Of a stretch of DNA of 64,000 nt, positions 8,221 to 18,185 are shown piece after piece. Below the pieces are notes generated by a model, which saw nothing but the letters and a program-made list of their open reading frames with translations, was not told the DNA's origin and made no database searches. Source of the DNA: Neptunomonas antarctica (GTDB taxonomy: Bacteria > Pseudomonadota > Gammaproteobacteria > Pseudomonadales > Balneatricaceae). How positions within the stretch are numbered: position 1 is the stretch's first letter; each line of letters starts with the position of its first letter. The DNA is taken from positions 1-64,000 of the forward strand of contig NZ_LJSI01000015.1 in NCBI RefSeq assembly GCF_001305295.1, in the 5' to 3' direction. The translations under genes and the position numbers were made by a program.

Positions 8221-10971
8221 TTAATGCGCTTGCTCCCAGTTTTCACCGCTTCCCGACTCAACGATTAGTGGCACATTAAGATCGGCGGCATGCTGCATTT
8301 TCTCAGACACCTGAATTTTGAAAGCCTCCACCTGATCAACTCTGACTTCAAACACCAATTCATCATGTACCTGCATAATCATGCTCGCATCAAAGCCACT
8401 TTCGGGTAGCCACTGATCCACTTTTATCATTGCGCGCTTAATAATATCTGCGGCGGTTCCCTGCATCGGAGCGTTAATCGCGGTGCGTTCTGCTGCCTGG
8501 CGCTGAATAGCATTACTGGCATTAATCGCAGGTAAATAAAGACGACGACCATAAACCGTCTCAACGTAACCCTGTGTTTTTGCTTTGTCGCGAATATCTT
8601 CCATGTAGTTCTGCACACCAGGATACGTAGCAAAATAATGCTCGATATACTGCTTAGCTTCGTTTCGTCCGATACCCAGTTGCTTCGCCAAACCAAACGC
8701 TGACATGCCATAGATCAAGCCGAAGTTGATCGCTTTGGCGCTACGACGCTGATCAGCCGTCACCTGACTCAGTTCAGTATTAAACACTTCAGCAGCAGTC
8801 GCCTTGTGGATATCTTCTCCCAATGAAAACGCTTTTAATAAGCCTTTATCCCCGGAAAGATGCGCCATGATACGTAGTTCGATTTGGGAATAGTCGGCGG
8901 CTACCAGCTGATAACCCTCGGGAGCCACAAAAGCGTGGCGAATACGTCGCCCTTCTGTGGTTCTTACCGGTATGTTCTGTAAATTTGGATCGGTCGATGA
9001 AAGTCGCCCTGTTGCTGTAATTGCCTGATGATACGAGGTATGAATACGCCCGGTACGCTTATTGATCATTAGTGGCAGCTTGTCAGTGTAGGTCGATTTA
9101 AGCTTACTTAAACTACGGTGTTCAAGTAGCAGCTTGGGAAGCTCATAATCCAACGCCAGCTCCTGAAGAACTTCTTCTGCTGTTGATGGCACACCTTTTG
9201 GCGTCTTTTTACGCACCGGTAGCTGCATTTTTTCAAACAAAATGACCTGTAGCTGCTTAGGCGACGCTAAATTAAACACTTCACCGGCTAACTCATGCAC
9301 TTCGCGCTCAAGCTCTCCGAGACGCTGTTCAATCTCAATACTCTGTTTACCCAATAAATTGGGATCGACCATGGCACCATGGCGTTCAATTTTTGATAAC
9401 ACTGCAATTAACGGTATTTCTATCTGCTCAAGCACACTCATGAGCGATGTTTCTGTGGATAACTTTGCATTCAATGCCTGATGCAAGCGCAATGTGATAT
9501 CAGCATCTTCTGCGGCATAAGGACCCGCCTGCTCCAAATCTACCTGATTAAAGGTTAGTTGCTTTTTACCTTTACCAGCAATATCTTCAAACGTTACGGT
9601 TTTAACACCCAGATACTTCTGCGCAAGGCTATCCATATCATGTCGTGTCGCAACAGAGTTCAGTACATAGGATTCCAGCATCGTATCAAAAGCAACGCCT
9701 TGTAGCTCAATGCCGTAGCGCGCCAGCACATTCATATCGAACTTGATGTGCTGACCTACTTTTTTATGCGTTTCACTTTCCAGCAATGGTTTTAACTGCG
9801 CCAGTACTGAGTTTCGATCCAGCTGATCAGGTGCGCCAACATAATCATGTGCCAGGGGTACGTACGCCGCTTCACCGGCCTGTACTGCGAATGAAACACC
9901 CACCAGCTCCGCTTCCATATAATCAAGCCGGTCGGTTTCTGTATCAAATGCGAATAGCTCAGCAGTGTTAAGTTTTTCCAACCATCGATCCAGCTCGGTC
10001 TGCTCAGTAATCACCTGATAGTCCAGATTTTCCGGCACGCCAGGCATCGCCGCGGCCGAGGCTTCTGCATCGGCCACCGCTTCGATGCCTTCTTCCAGTT
10101 CTTTTATCCAGCTGCGAAATTCGTATGTAGTAAATAGCTCCAGCAGTTTTTCTTTATCCTGCTTTGGATGCTTAATATCAGAAAGTTCAAAATCCAGCGG
10201 CACATCGGTTTTAATCGTCGCCAATAGATAGGATAAGTCTGCAGATTCACGATTCTCTTCAAGCTTTTTCGCCATCGTTTTAGAACCACGAAACCCCAAT
10301 GCGGCGATATCATCCAAGCGTTTATAAAGCTCAGATATGCCACCAATCCCTTGCAGTAAAGCCAGTGCCGTTTTTTCGCCCACACCCGGAACGCCCGGAA
10401 TATTGTCGCTTTTATCGCCCATGAGTGCCAAAAAGTCGATAATAAGATGAGGATGAATACCGTATTTCTCTTTAACACCCTCCGCATCCATTACCGTATT
10501 GGTCATGGTATTTATCAGCGTGACATGCTTATTCACCAGCTGTGCCATATCCTTATCGCCGGTCGAAATCAGTATGTCGCAGCCCTGTTCCGTGGCCTGT
10601 AGCGCCATTGTGCCAATAACATCATCGGCTTCGACACCGTCTTCTACGATCAATGGCAGGCCCATCGCACGGATAATATTATGTATCGGCTCAATCTGCA
10701 GACGCAGATCATCCGGCATCGGTGGACGCTGTGCTTTATATTCTGCAAAAATCTCATCACGAAAAGTCTTACCCTTGGCATCAAAAATGACAGCGATACG
10801 ACTTTCAGGGTATTGTTTAATAAGGCTACGCAGCATCGATGTAACCACACGGACAGCACCGCTGGGCACACCATCACTGGTCCTCAAATCGGCCTGCTGC
10901 GAGGCAAAAAATGCACGGTATAAATAAGATGAACCGTCGACTAGAATAAGGGGGGCTGGTTGCTGGGTCAT
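8221..10971 (-). CDS. polA: DNA polymerase I
   Basis: PolA fills gaps and removes primers during repair and Okazaki fragment processing. The ATG at 10971 is chosen over a TTG two codons upstream because of the nearby GGA, giving 916 residues. Domain order is a 5'-3' exonuclease/flap domain (about 1-290), a 3'-5' exonuclease with FAFDTETD (about 330-520), and an A-family polymerase. The polymerase shows DYSQIELR (motif A), [14 protein letters not shown] (motif B) and [10 protein letters not shown] (motif C). All catalytic residues that can be seen are present, so proofreading should be active. It is convergent with engB. Confidence 0.97.
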   Translation of the reverse strand: MTQQPAPLILVDGSSYLYRAFFASQQADLRTSDGVPSGAVRVVTSMLRSLIKQYPESRIAVIFDAKGKTFRDEIFAEYKAQRPPMPDDLRLQIEPIHNIIRAMGLPLIVEDGVEADDVIGTMALQATEQGCDILISTGDKDMAQLVNKHVTLINTMTNTVMDAEGVKEKYGIHPHLIIDFLALMGDKSDNIPGVPGVGEKTALALLQGIGGISELYKRLDDIAALGFRGSKTMAKKLEENRESADLSYLLATIKTDVPLDFELSDIKHPKQDKEKLLELFTTYEFRSWIKELEEGIEAVADAEASAAAMPGVPENLDYQVITEQTELDRWLEKLNTAELFAFDTETDRLDYMEAELVGVSFAVQAGEAAYVPLAHDYVGAPDQLDRNSVLAQLKPLLESETHKKVGQHIKFDMNVLARYGIELQGVAFDTMLESYVLNSVATRHDMDSLAQKYLGVKTVTFEDIAGKGKKQLTFNQVDLEQAGPYAAEDADITLRLHQALNAKLSTETSLMSVLEQIEIPLIAVLSKIERHGAMVDPNLLGKQSIEIEQRLGELEREVHELAGEVFNLASPKQLQVILFEKMQLPVRKKTPKGVPSTAEEVLQELALDYELPKLLLEHRSLSKLKSTYTDKLPLMINKRTGRIHTSYHQAITATGRLSSTDPNLQNIPVRTTEGRRIRHAFVAPEGYQLVAADYSQIELRIMAHLSGDKGLLKAFSLGEDIHKATAAEVFNTELSQVTADQRRSAKAINFGLIYGMSAFGLAKQLGIGRNEAKQYIEHYFATYPGVQNYMEDIRDKAKTQGYVETVYGRRLYLPAINASNAIQRQAAERTAINAPMQGTAADIIKRAMIKVDQWLPESGFDASMIMQVHDELVFEVRVDQVEAFKIQVSEKMQHAADLNVPLIVESGSGENWEQAH

Positions 10972-11072
10972 TATCAATCCGTCAGTTAGTTATCCTGGAT
11001 ACTTTACAGAGCAGGTATCCGGGCTCACAATCATAGTAAATATGGCACGACCAAACCAATGGGTATGGAAGA

Positions 11073-11357
11073 ATGAGTAAACATTTATTGATGGCGCTGG
11101 CTCTTTTGATGTCAGTTACTGCCTTTGGCGCAGGAGTTCCGGGCGATCCTGAAGAGGGTCAGCCGGATATTAGTATTCATCATCAGGATGATACCACCTA
11201 TTACGAATACCGTATCAATGGAGAGCTACGCGAAATTAAAGTAGTACCCTTAATAGGTAAACCCTATTACCTGGTTCCTTCTGAAGGTCATGGTTCAATG
11301 GTACGTATTGAAGAATCCACACTCCTGATCCCAAAATGGGTTATTTTTCGCTGGTAA
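11073..11357 (+). CDS. DUF2782 family exported protein
   Basis: A 94-residue protein with a signal peptide (MSKHLLMALALLMSVTAFGA) and a short mature domain. The mature part contains YYEYRINGELREIKVVP and GKPYYLV, which I recognise as the DUF2782 family. Members usually sit beside polA and thrB in Pseudomonas and relatives, as here. The function is unknown. The stop codon is four bases before the GTG start of thrB, so the two are probably co-transcribed and translationally coupled. Confidence 0.8.
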   Translation: MSKHLLMALALLMSVTAFGAGVPGDPEEGQPDISIHHQDDTTYYEYRINGELREIKVVPLIGKPYYLVPSEGHGSMVRIEESTLLIPKWVIFRW

Positions 11358-11361
11358 TCAC

Positions 11362-12339
11362 GTGGCTGTATATACACAACTTTCGCAAAATGACATGACC
11401 GACCTATTGGCACAGTTTGATCTGGGTCAACTGGTATCTTATAAAGGCATCGAAGGCGGTATCGAGAATACCAACTACTTCGTCACGCTCGAGAAAAACA
11501 ATCAGCACAGCGAGTATGTGCTGACCGTGTTTGAAGAGCTTGGCATGGATGACATGTCTTTCTTTGTTGAACTAACCACCTGGCTGGCAGAACGGGAGAT
11601 TCCTGTACCCTCGCCATTCCAGGATCGTAACGGTATCGCACTTAAAAAACTGCATAACCGTCCGACTCTGCTTTTGCCTCGCTTTAGCGGTCAGCATGTA
11701 GCTCAAAAGGACCTGACAGCTGAGCATTGCGCTTCCATCGGAACGCATCTGGCAAAATTCCATCGGGCGACTGAAAATTTCTATTTGCGCAGACAAGCCC
11801 ATCGTGGTGTTTTCTGGTGGCGACGCGAAAGCCAAAACATCCAAAGCCATCTCAGTAAAGAAGATGGCGAACTGCTGGCGCAAGAAGTTCGCTTATTTGA
11901 TGAACTACGTGAACAGCCGTGGGGGCTTCCCATGGGTATTATTCATGGTGATATGTTCCATGACAACGCCCTGTTTGAAGGTAATCAAGTCTCGGCAATT
12001 ATTGATGTCTACAATGCGGCGACTGCCTTCCTGTTATTTGATTTGGCCATTGTCGCTAACGACTGGTGCACCCTGCCTGATGGGCAGATTGATATCCAGC
12101 GCGAACAAGCACTGTTAAAAGCCTATAACGCCGAGAGACCATTTACTGAAGATGAACATAAAGCCTGGTCACAGCTAACACGTACCGCCGCCATGCGCTT
12201 CTGGCTTTCGCGTCTGATTCCAGCATGCGGTATTGAGCAAGTTGGCCGCCAAAGTGACGAGATGGTGATTAAAGACCCCGATGAACTCAAGCGCATACTG
12301 CTACAACGTATCGCTAATCCTTCGAGCCTGCCTAGCTAA
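11362..12339 (+). CDS. thrB: Homoserine kinase, type II (APH-fold)
   Basis: Phosphorylates homoserine in threonine synthesis. The 325-residue product belongs to the aminoglycoside-phosphotransferase-like homoserine kinases of Pseudomonas type, not the GHMP-fold ThrB of enterics. It starts at GTG (MAVYTQLS, matching the family's usual N-terminus). The catalytic loop is IIHGDMFHDNALF and the following metal-binding aspartate is in AIIDVYNA. The N-terminal lobe has GIENTNYFV. It follows the DUF2782 gene almost without a gap and precedes uvrD. Confidence 0.9.
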   Translation: MAVYTQLSQNDMTDLLAQFDLGQLVSYKGIEGGIENTNYFVTLEKNNQHSEYVLTVFEELGMDDMSFFVELTTWLAEREIPVPSPFQDRNGIALKKLHNRPTLLLPRFSGQHVAQKDLTAEHCASIGTHLAKFHRATENFYLRRQAHRGVFWWRRESQNIQSHLSKEDGELLAQEVRLFDELREQPWGLPMGIIHGDMFHDNALFEGNQVSAIIDVYNAATAFLLFDLAIVANDWCTLPDGQIDIQREQALLKAYNAERPFTEDEHKAWSQLTRTAAMRFWLSRLIPACGIEQVGRQSDEMVIKDPDELKRILLQRIANPSSLPS

Positions 12340-12389
12340 ACCCTGGGCAGTCTGCACTACTGAACTTACTTGAGAAAGCACCTGAACTA

Positions 12390-14603
12390 ATGGATGTTAC
12401 GGCAATAATTGATGGTTTAAACGATGCACAACGCAATGCAGTTACGGCGCCTGTGCAAAACTTACTGGTACTGGCGGGCGCAGGCTCGGGTAAAACACGG
12501 GTACTCGTACATCGTATTGCCTGGCTGGTACAAACAGAGGGAATATCCCCCTACTCCATTATGGCGGTAACCTTCACAAACAAAGCCGCACGTGAAATGC
12601 GCGGCCGTATTGAAACGCTGCTGGGCATTAATCCTAATGGTATGTGGGTCGGCACTTTTCACGGACTGGCGCACCGTTTGCTTCGTGCTCACTGGCGTGA
12701 TGCCGGCCTCAATGAAAACTTCCAGATTATGGATAGCGAAGACCAGCTGCGCCTCATCAAACGGCTGTGCAAAGAGATGTCGCTGGATGATACCCGCTGG
12801 CCTGCACGCCAGTTTCAGTGGTTCATAAATGCCCAAAAAGATGAAGGTTTACGCAGTCGCCACCTTGAACGTACCGGCGACCCGCATGACACCACCATGA
12901 TTCGCATGTATGAAGCGTATGAAGAAGCCTGTGACCGCGGCGGTATGATTGATTTCGGCGAACTGCTTTTACGTTGCCTGGAACTGCTACGCGACCGTAA
13001 TCCAACCTTGTTACGCCACTATCAGGAACGCTTCCGTTACTTACTGGTCGACGAGTTCCAAGATACCAATGCCATACAATATGCCTGGCTGCGACTGCTC
13101 TGCGGTAATGACCGCAAACTAATGGCCGTCGGCGATGATGATCAGTCTATTTATGGCTGGCGTGGTGCGCGTATCGAAAACATCCAGAACCTTCCAGAGC
13201 ACTTTCCCGGTGCAGACACCATCCGCCTGGAGCAAAACTATCGTTCCACGCAAACCATACTGAAAGCCGCAAATGCGGTTATTCAAAATAACCGCGGACG
13301 CTTAGGAAAAGAGCTCTGGACAGATGGCAAAGAAGGCGAAAAGATCAGCGTTTATGCTGCTTTCAACGAACAAGATGAAGCCCGTTTTATCGTTGGCCAG
13401 ATCCAGAAGTGGATTGAACAAGGGAACCTGCGTGCAGAATCTGCCATCTTGTATCGTTCAAACGCCCAGTCACGCGTATTGGAAGAAGCCTTAATACGCA
13501 GTGGTGTCCCTTACAAAATCTATGGGGGCCACCGTTTCTACGATCGTCTGGAAATAAAAAATGCGTTGGCCTACCTGCGTCTGGTCTCTAACCGCGAAGA
13601 CGATACAGCGATGGAGCGTATCATTAACGTGCCGACACGCGGCATCGGCACGCGCACTATTGAAATGGTACGCGAGCAGGCCAGAACAGAAAACGTATCG
13701 ATGTGGCGTGCCGCTAATGAAGTCGTCGAATATAAAAAGCTACCGGCCCGGGCATTGACAGCACTGCAGGCTTTTTTAGACCTGATCAACCAGATCGATA
13801 CTGATAGTACAGGCACCCAGCTACACGAACAAACCGATCATGCGATACAACTCAGTGGCTTAATCGAGCACCACAAAAAAGAGAAAGGTGAGAAAGCCCA
13901 GTCACGATTGGAAAACCTTGAAGAGCTCATTAACGCGGCTAAACAGTTCAGCGGCCAATGGGTAGCCAGCCCGGAAGAAGAGCATGTGAATGAGCTGTCC
14001 GCTTTTCTGGATCAGGCAGCATTGGATGCCGGCGAGGCTCAGGCGGCCGATCATCAGGACAGCGTTCAGCTAATGACGCTGCACTCAGCCAAAGGGTTAG
14101 AATTCCCGCTGGTTTTCCTTGGCGGTATGGAAGAAGGCTTATTTCCCCATAAGAGATCAGAAGAAGAGCCTGGTCGTATGGAAGAAGAGCGCCGTCTATG
14201 TTACGTAGGTATCACACGTGCGATGCAAAGACTTTTCCTTACCTACGCCGAATCCCGCCGACTGCACGGGCAGGAAAACTTTAACCGTCCTTCACGCTTT
14301 ATTCAGGAGATTCCTTCCGACTTGATCGAAGAAGTGCGCCTGAATGCCAGTATCAGCCGTCCCATGCCCTCAAGAAATGATTACAACGCATCATCCAACG
14401 GCTTATTCAGCCCTAACTCAGTGCAACTGGATGACGACACCCCTAAACTGCATATCGGCCAACAGGTACGCCATCAAAGCTTCGGAGAAGGCACAGTGCT
14501 TAACTGCGAAGGCACCGGCCCCAAAGCCCGCGTGCAGGTGAATTTCGAGAATGTAGGAATGAAATGGCTGGTATTAGGATTGGCTAAACTGGAGCCGGTG
14601 TAG
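12390..14603 (+). CDS. uvrD: DNA helicase II UvrD
   Basis: UvrD is a 3'-5' superfamily 1 helicase that removes excised oligonucleotides in nucleotide excision repair, unwinds nicked DNA in mismatch repair and strips RecA. The 737 residues contain motif I AGAGSGKT, motif Ia TFTNKAA, motif II VDEFQDTN, motif III GDDDQSIYGWRGA, motif IV EQNYRS, motif V TLHSAKGLEFP and motif VI GITRAM. The C-terminal Tudor-like segment (IGQQVRHQSFGEGTVLNCEG) that contacts RNA polymerase in UvrD/PcrA is present. It begins 50 bases after thrB. PcrA would be the alternative name, but the taxonomic context favours UvrD. Confidence 0.94.
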   Translation: MDVTAIIDGLNDAQRNAVTAPVQNLLVLAGAGSGKTRVLVHRIAWLVQTEGISPYSIMAVTFTNKAAREMRGRIETLLGINPNGMWVGTFHGLAHRLLRAHWRDAGLNENFQIMDSEDQLRLIKRLCKEMSLDDTRWPARQFQWFINAQKDEGLRSRHLERTGDPHDTTMIRMYEAYEEACDRGGMIDFGELLLRCLELLRDRNPTLLRHYQERFRYLLVDEFQDTNAIQYAWLRLLCGNDRKLMAVGDDDQSIYGWRGARIENIQNLPEHFPGADTIRLEQNYRSTQTILKAANAVIQNNRGRLGKELWTDGKEGEKISVYAAFNEQDEARFIVGQIQKWIEQGNLRAESAILYRSNAQSRVLEEALIRSGVPYKIYGGHRFYDRLEIKNALAYLRLVSNREDDTAMERIINVPTRGIGTRTIEMVREQARTENVSMWRAANEVVEYKKLPARALTALQAFLDLINQIDTDSTGTQLHEQTDHAIQLSGLIEHHKKEKGEKAQSRLENLEELINAAKQFSGQWVASPEEEHVNELSAFLDQAALDAGEAQAADHQDSVQLMTLHSAKGLEFPLVFLGGMEEGLFPHKRSEEEPGRMEEERRLCYVGITRAMQRLFLTYAESRRLHGQENFNRPSRFIQEIPSDLIEEVRLNASISRPMPSRNDYNASSNGLFSPNSVQLDDDTPKLHIGQQVRHQSFGEGTVLNCEGTGPKARVQVNFENVGMKWLVLGLAKLEPV

Positions 14604-14613
14604 GCTCCTAACC

Positions 14614-14644
14614 CGATAAGGGAGATATCAAATTCCCCTTATCG
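14614..14644. terminator. Possible terminator hairpin after uvrD
   Basis: A 9-bp perfect stem CGATAAGGG/CCCTTATCG with a 13-base loop lies between the ends of uvrD and the convergent vanZ-like gene. No T-run follows on either strand, so intrinsic termination is uncertain. Confidence 0.35.
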
Positions 14645-14681
14645 CTCGCCTTATCTATATTAAAACTTTGGTTCACAAGGT

Positions 14682-15050
14682 TTATTCAGTGCTTATATTA
14701 AGCGTAAAAATACGGTTTATTAGCAATGCCAACAGCGCTCCACTCACAACTCCGCTAGCATTGGCCACCATGTCCAACCACTCTCCATAACGGTTTACAT
14801 AAGGCTGAATCAACTCAATAGCACCGCTCCAACAGAGAAAGAACAAACCAATCAATAGCCAATACTTAGGCTGTCTTAGCGCCACAGGAAACATCAGCCC
14901 GGCATAAGCGATAAAATGATGCGTTTTATCCGTACCCGGCACGCCAGGCAATTGATCTGCCGGCCATAAAGATAATAAGGTAATCACGGTAAGGACGAAC
15001 AACGTAATCGCTAACCAGTAAGTTTTGAGCAGTGAGAATATAGTTGTCAT
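14682..15050 (-). CDS. VanZ-like family membrane protein
   Basis: A 122-residue inner-membrane protein with about four hydrophobic spans. The pattern TDKTHHFIAYAGLMF, then AIELIQPYVNRYGEWLDMVANASG, then a final span, is the VanZ-like domain (E[LM]xQ and DxxxNxxG). In VanZ itself the domain is associated with low-level teicoplanin resistance. The role of chromosomal single-domain members is unknown. It is divergent from the acyltransferase with a short gap and convergent with uvrD. Confidence 0.8.
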   Translation of the reverse strand: MTTIFSLLKTYWLAITLFVLTVITLLSLWPADQLPGVPGTDKTHHFIAYAGLMFPVALRQPKYWLLIGLFFLCWSGAIELIQPYVNRYGEWLDMVANASGVVSGALLALLINRIFTLNISTE

Positions 15051-15188
15051 TTTTTGTCATCTTTCATTTTTATAGCTCAGCATCAAGTTCCATTAGGTAA
15101 ATGTTCTCACCTATTCACCCTGGCCGCTATACTTCTCTTTAATGAACCCTATAATGAATATCGTTCCTCATACCGGAATCCCCCTGCC

Positions 15189-15770
15189 ATGCTGCAAAAA
15201 ACCATGTTTACCACACCTATTATCCGTTCTTTACTGCGAGGTGTATCAAGGGGAATACTGAAATTATGTGGCTGGAAAGTGCTCGGAAATATCCCTGAAG
15301 ATATCAAACAGTGTGTATTGATTGCTGCTCCGCATACCAGTAACTGGGATATGCCTCTCAGCTTAATGATTGCTTTTTCGCTGAATACTCAGCTGCATTG
15401 GGTGGGTAAGCAAAGTATTTTCAAATTCCCCTTTGGCGGTTTAATGCGTTGGATGGGGGGCATTCCGGTGGATCGATCACATACCAATAATATGGTCAAC
15501 GCGACCATCGAGAAATTTAAAGAGTTGCCCGAACTACGTATTATGATGGCACCAGAAGGTACCCGTGCACGCGTAACCGAGTGGAAAAGCGGCTTTTATC
15601 ATATTGCGCACGGCGCACAAGTCCCCATCGTACTGGCCTTTGTTGATTATAAAAATAAGCGCGGAGGTATCGGTAAGATTTTCGTTACCAGCGGAGATTA
15701 TGAAAAGGATGTAAGTGACATCAGAGAGTTTTACAAACCTCTTTACACCTCCCTGGAAAACAGCCATTAA
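15189..15770 (+). CDS. 1-acylglycerol-3-phosphate acyltransferase-family protein (PlsC-like)
   Basis: Likely a membrane-associated acyltransferase acting on a lysophospholipid or related acceptor. The catalytic HX4D motif appears as HTSNWD, the acceptor-binding motif as PEGTR, and MGGIPVDR matches block III. I place the start at the ATG at 15189 (193 residues). The reading frame stays open another 45 codons upstream, but those residues look non-coding and would run into the vanZ promoter region. There is no clear SD. An ATG at 15204 is an alternative. The exact substrate cannot be told from sequence. Confidence 0.78.
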   Translation: MLQKTMFTTPIIRSLLRGVSRGILKLCGWKVLGNIPEDIKQCVLIAAPHTSNWDMPLSLMIAFSLNTQLHWVGKQSIFKFPFGGLMRWMGGIPVDRSHTNNMVNATIEKFKELPELRIMMAPEGTRARVTEWKSGFYHIAHGAQVPIVLAFVDYKNKRGGIGKIFVTSGDYEKDVSDIREFYKPLYTSLENSH

Positions 15771-15845
15771 CGAAACTGAAGTGTGTTTTCCTTGTGATAC
15801 AGATTTACCAGTTCATATTTAATATCATTATAAAAGTCGGTTTCT

Positions 15846-16430
15846 ATGCTTAACTACAGTGAATCATGTGAACGCAACAAGCAGCCCATTCTGGATAAAT
15901 TGTCGGTATATTTATCCGATCTCACAAACATACTGGAAGTAGGAAGTGGCTCTGGCCAGCATGCTCTGTTTGTGAGCAACCATCATAATAGCCTTACATG
16001 GCAGCCTTCAGATCAGGGCCAATACCTTGATGCTCTGATGATTAATATTGAGCAGTATGCATCAAAACGCGTGCTACCCCCAATCGAACTGAATGTCAGC
16101 CGAACGTGGCCAACTAGCCTCTACGATGGGATTTTCACGGCTAATACACTGCATATCATGAGCTGGAATAATGTCACTGATTTTTTCCAGGGCGCTGGAT
16201 CGGTGCTAAAAGATAAGGGTTATTTATTTGTTTATGGGCCTTTTTGCTATCAAAATGCTTACACATCACCCAGCAATGCACAGTTTGATGACTGGCTAAA
16301 AGCCCGGGATCCAGACAGTGGAATTCGTGATTTCGAAGCAGTCAATGAACTTGCCCGCCATCAAGGGTTATCTTTAATTAAGGATGTTATAATGCCCGCC
16401 AATAATCAATTATTGATCTGGCAAAAATAG
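15846..16430 (+). CDS. DUF938 family SAM-dependent methyltransferase-like protein
   Basis: A 194-residue soluble protein with a class I SAM-binding motif (ILEVGSGSGQHALFV). The DUF938 hallmarks are ESCERNKQPIL near the N-terminus, WQPSD, and a central IFTANTLHIMSW. The C-terminal half contains FVYGPFCYQN and DWLKARDPDSGIRDFEAV. The family is widespread in proteobacteria and its substrate is unknown. It stands alone on the plus strand, convergent with the thioesterase gene 10 bases downstream. Confidence 0.85.
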   Translation: MLNYSESCERNKQPILDKLSVYLSDLTNILEVGSGSGQHALFVSNHHNSLTWQPSDQGQYLDALMINIEQYASKRVLPPIELNVSRTWPTSLYDGIFTANTLHIMSWNNVTDFFQGAGSVLKDKGYLFVYGPFCYQNAYTSPSNAQFDDWLKARDPDSGIRDFEAVNELARHQGLSLIKDVIMPANNQLLIWQK

Positions 16431-16440
16431 CACATCAGAT

Positions 16441-16830
16441 TTAGTCATAAGTGCGAATATGCCCATGCTCATCCATCGCCACCAGAACGCATTCTGTCTC
16501 AGTCACTTTGCGTAAGGCGCGCCCATCCGGACACCGGCCCCATACCTCTATTTTAATTCGTATAGAGCTATTGCCTGCTTCAATTACCTCTGTATAAAAA
16601 CAAAGAATCGTACCGACTAAAACGGGTGACATAAATTCCATGCCCCCGATAGAGACCGTCGCTACACGCCCCTCCGTTTCTTCACCGGCACGCATTTCTG
16701 CCGCAAGAACAGCCTGAGATGAGACCCAGCCCCCATAAACATCACCAAAGATATTGGTAGCCGCATGACTAGCAGGAAGTTTGAGTGTCAGCTCGCCTTG
16801 AGGCGCTAATTCTGGTGTCTTTGTATTCAT
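16441..16830 (-). CDS. Acyl-CoA thioesterase, YciA-like hotdog fold
   Basis: Predicted to hydrolyse acyl-CoA to free acid and CoA in the cytoplasm. The 129 residues have the single hotdog domain of the YciA/BACH group. NIFGDVYGGWVSSQAVLAAE carries the catalytic Asp and the Gly-Gly turn, and VATVSIGGMEFMSPVLVG the following strand and acyl pocket. YciA itself reads DANANGDIFGGW at the same place, so the family call is good. The substrate range is unknown. It is transcribed divergently from pstS. Confidence 0.85.
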   Translation of the reverse strand: MNTKTPELAPQGELTLKLPASHAATNIFGDVYGGWVSSQAVLAAEMRAGEETEGRVATVSIGGMEFMSPVLVGTILCFYTEVIEAGNSSIRIKIEVWGRCPDGRALRKVTETECVLVAMDEHGHIRTYD

Positions 16831-16989
16831 TATTATCAGGTCGTTATTTTATAATTTTAAGGAGAATTAATATTACAGCAAACATTATACTAAGGTATTG
16901 GAATAGTAATAATAAAATTAAAAAGTCTTTGCCCCTGTAATCCATATACTCAAGCTTTTAAATATTATTTATAGCGACATATTCACATT

Positions 16990-17022
16990 TGTCACATTAT
17001 TGTCACAAACTCTATCTATATT
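16990..17022 (+). promoter_or_regulatory. Pho box and promoter of pstS
   Basis: Two direct TGTCACA repeats (16990-16996 and 17001-17007) start exactly 11 bases apart, the PhoB-binding geometry. A -10-like TATATT begins 16 bases after the start of the second repeat (17017-17022). There is no good -35, as expected when PhoB recruits polymerase. Spacing to the -10 is identical in the pstC and phoB boxes. Confidence 0.88.
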
Positions 17023-17067
17023 GCACCCATCAAATTGATAAACCAATGGCCTCTACTGGAGCTAAAG

Positions 17068-18039
17068 ATGAAACCAATGAAGAAGTTATTCGCGGCTGTT
17101 GCAATGACGGCAACATGCATGACAGCAGGCGCTGTAGATTTGCTGGATGCTGACTTACCTACTTACACAAAAGCAGCTGGCGTGTCTGGCAACCTGTCGA
17201 GCGTTGGTTCTGACACACTTGCTAACCTGATGACATTGTGGGCCGAAGAGTTTAAACGTGTTTATCCGAACGTAAATGTTCAGATTCAGGCAGCGGGCTC
17301 TTCAACTGCTCCTCCGGCACTGACTGAAGGCACCTCTAACATGGGCCCTATGTCACGCAAAATGAAAGACAAAGAAATCGAAGAATTCGAGAAGAAGTAC
17401 GGTTACAAACCTACTCCAGTTGCTGTTGCTATTGATGCTTTGGCCGTCTTTGTTCATAAAGATAACCCAATTAAAGGCCTGTCCATTCCACAGGTTGACG
17501 CTATCTTCTCTTCTACCCGTAAATGTGGTGCCGCTGAAGATGCGAGTACTTGGGGGCAGGTGGGTGTTGAAGGCGCATTGGCTGACAAGAGCATTCAGAT
17601 ATTCGGACGTAACTCGGTATCCGGTACTTATGGCTACTTTAAAAAGAATGCACTGTGTAAAGGCGATTACAAAAATAGCGTAAACGAACAGCCGGGCTCT
17701 GCTTCTGTTGTTCAATCGGTTTCTACTTCGTTAAACAGCATCGGTTACTCGGGTATCGGGTATCAAACATCTTCCGTCCGCGCGCTGCCACTGGCTAAAG
17801 AAGAAGGTGATGCATTTATAGAAGCGACGCCTGATAATGCGGTTACCGGTACTTACCCGCTGGCTCGTTTTTTGTACGTTTATGTCAACAAAAAACCAAA
17901 CACAGCACTGGCACCCATGGAAACAGAATTCCTGAAAATGGTTATGTCTAAAGTGGGCCAGGAAGTGGTCGTTAAAGATGGTTACATCCCACTACCGTCG
18001 AAAGTAGTCGCGAAGCAGATGGCTGATCTGGGTCTGTAA
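17068..18039 (+). CDS. pstS: Phosphate ABC transporter substrate-binding protein PstS
   Basis: The periplasmic phosphate-binding component of the Pst transporter. The ATG at 17068, with GGAG six bases upstream, gives 323 residues. An upstream in-frame start overlaps the promoter and lacks a ribosome site. The signal peptide ends near MTAGAV. Phosphate-binding features are GSDTLANLM near the mature N-terminus, [23 protein letters not shown], and [12 protein letters not shown]. It is followed by a strong terminator before pstC, which allows excess PstS over the membrane subunits. Controlled by PhoB through the upstream Pho box. Confidence 0.95.
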   Translation: MKPMKKLFAAVAMTATCMTAGAVDLLDADLPTYTKAAGVSGNLSSVGSDTLANLMTLWAEEFKRVYPNVNVQIQAAGSSTAPPALTEGTSNMGPMSRKMKDKEIEEFEKKYGYKPTPVAVAIDALAVFVHKDNPIKGLSIPQVDAIFSSTRKCGAAEDASTWGQVGVEGALADKSIQIFGRNSVSGTYGYFKKNALCKGDYKNSVNEQPGSASVVQSVSTSLNSIGYSGIGYQTSSVRALPLAKEEGDAFIEATPDNAVTGTYPLARFLYVYVNKKPNTALAPMETEFLKMVMSKVGQEVVVKDGYIPLPSKVVAKQMADLGL

Positions 18040-18069
18040 TATTATATAAACGACTAAATTAGCAAGCCA

Positions 18070-18096
18070 GGGAGTGTCGCAAGACACTCCCTTTTT
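18070..18096 (+). terminator. Rho-independent terminator between pstS and pstC
   Basis: A perfect 9-bp stem GGGAGTGTC/GACACTCCC with a GCAA tetraloop is followed by five T, about 30 bases after the pstS stop. It separates pstS from pstCAB-phoU, which have their own Pho box just downstream. Confidence 0.92.
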
Positions 18097-18111
18097 GCGT
18101 TTATCAACCTG

Positions 18112-18144
18112 TGTAACATAAGTGTCACATTTATTGATTATCCT
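18112..18144 (+). promoter_or_regulatory. Pho box and promoter of pstCAB-phoU
   Basis: Direct repeats TGTAACA (18112-18118) and TGTCACA (18123-18129) are 11 bases apart, start to start. A TATCCT -10 candidate starts 16 bases after the second repeat (18139). The arrangement equals that of the pstS and phoB boxes and lies just after the pstS terminator. Confidence 0.85.
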
Positions 18145-18185
18145 GTGCCCACCGTCATCATGGATCCATCAGGACTAAATTCCCC

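Noticed and set aside
10104-10927. Several long overlapping frames on both strands inside polA
   Set aside because: They are shadows of the polA reading frame with low-complexity or Arg/Cys-rich translations.
10972-10977. TTG start two codons upstream in polA
   Set aside because: The ATG at 10971 has the GGA ribosome site at correct spacing and matches the usual polA N-terminus.
15054-15188. Upstream extension of the PlsC-like acyltransferase
   Set aside because: The extra residues are not family-like and overlap the vanZ-like promoter region. The ATG at 15189 gives a normal length, though the ribosome site is poor.
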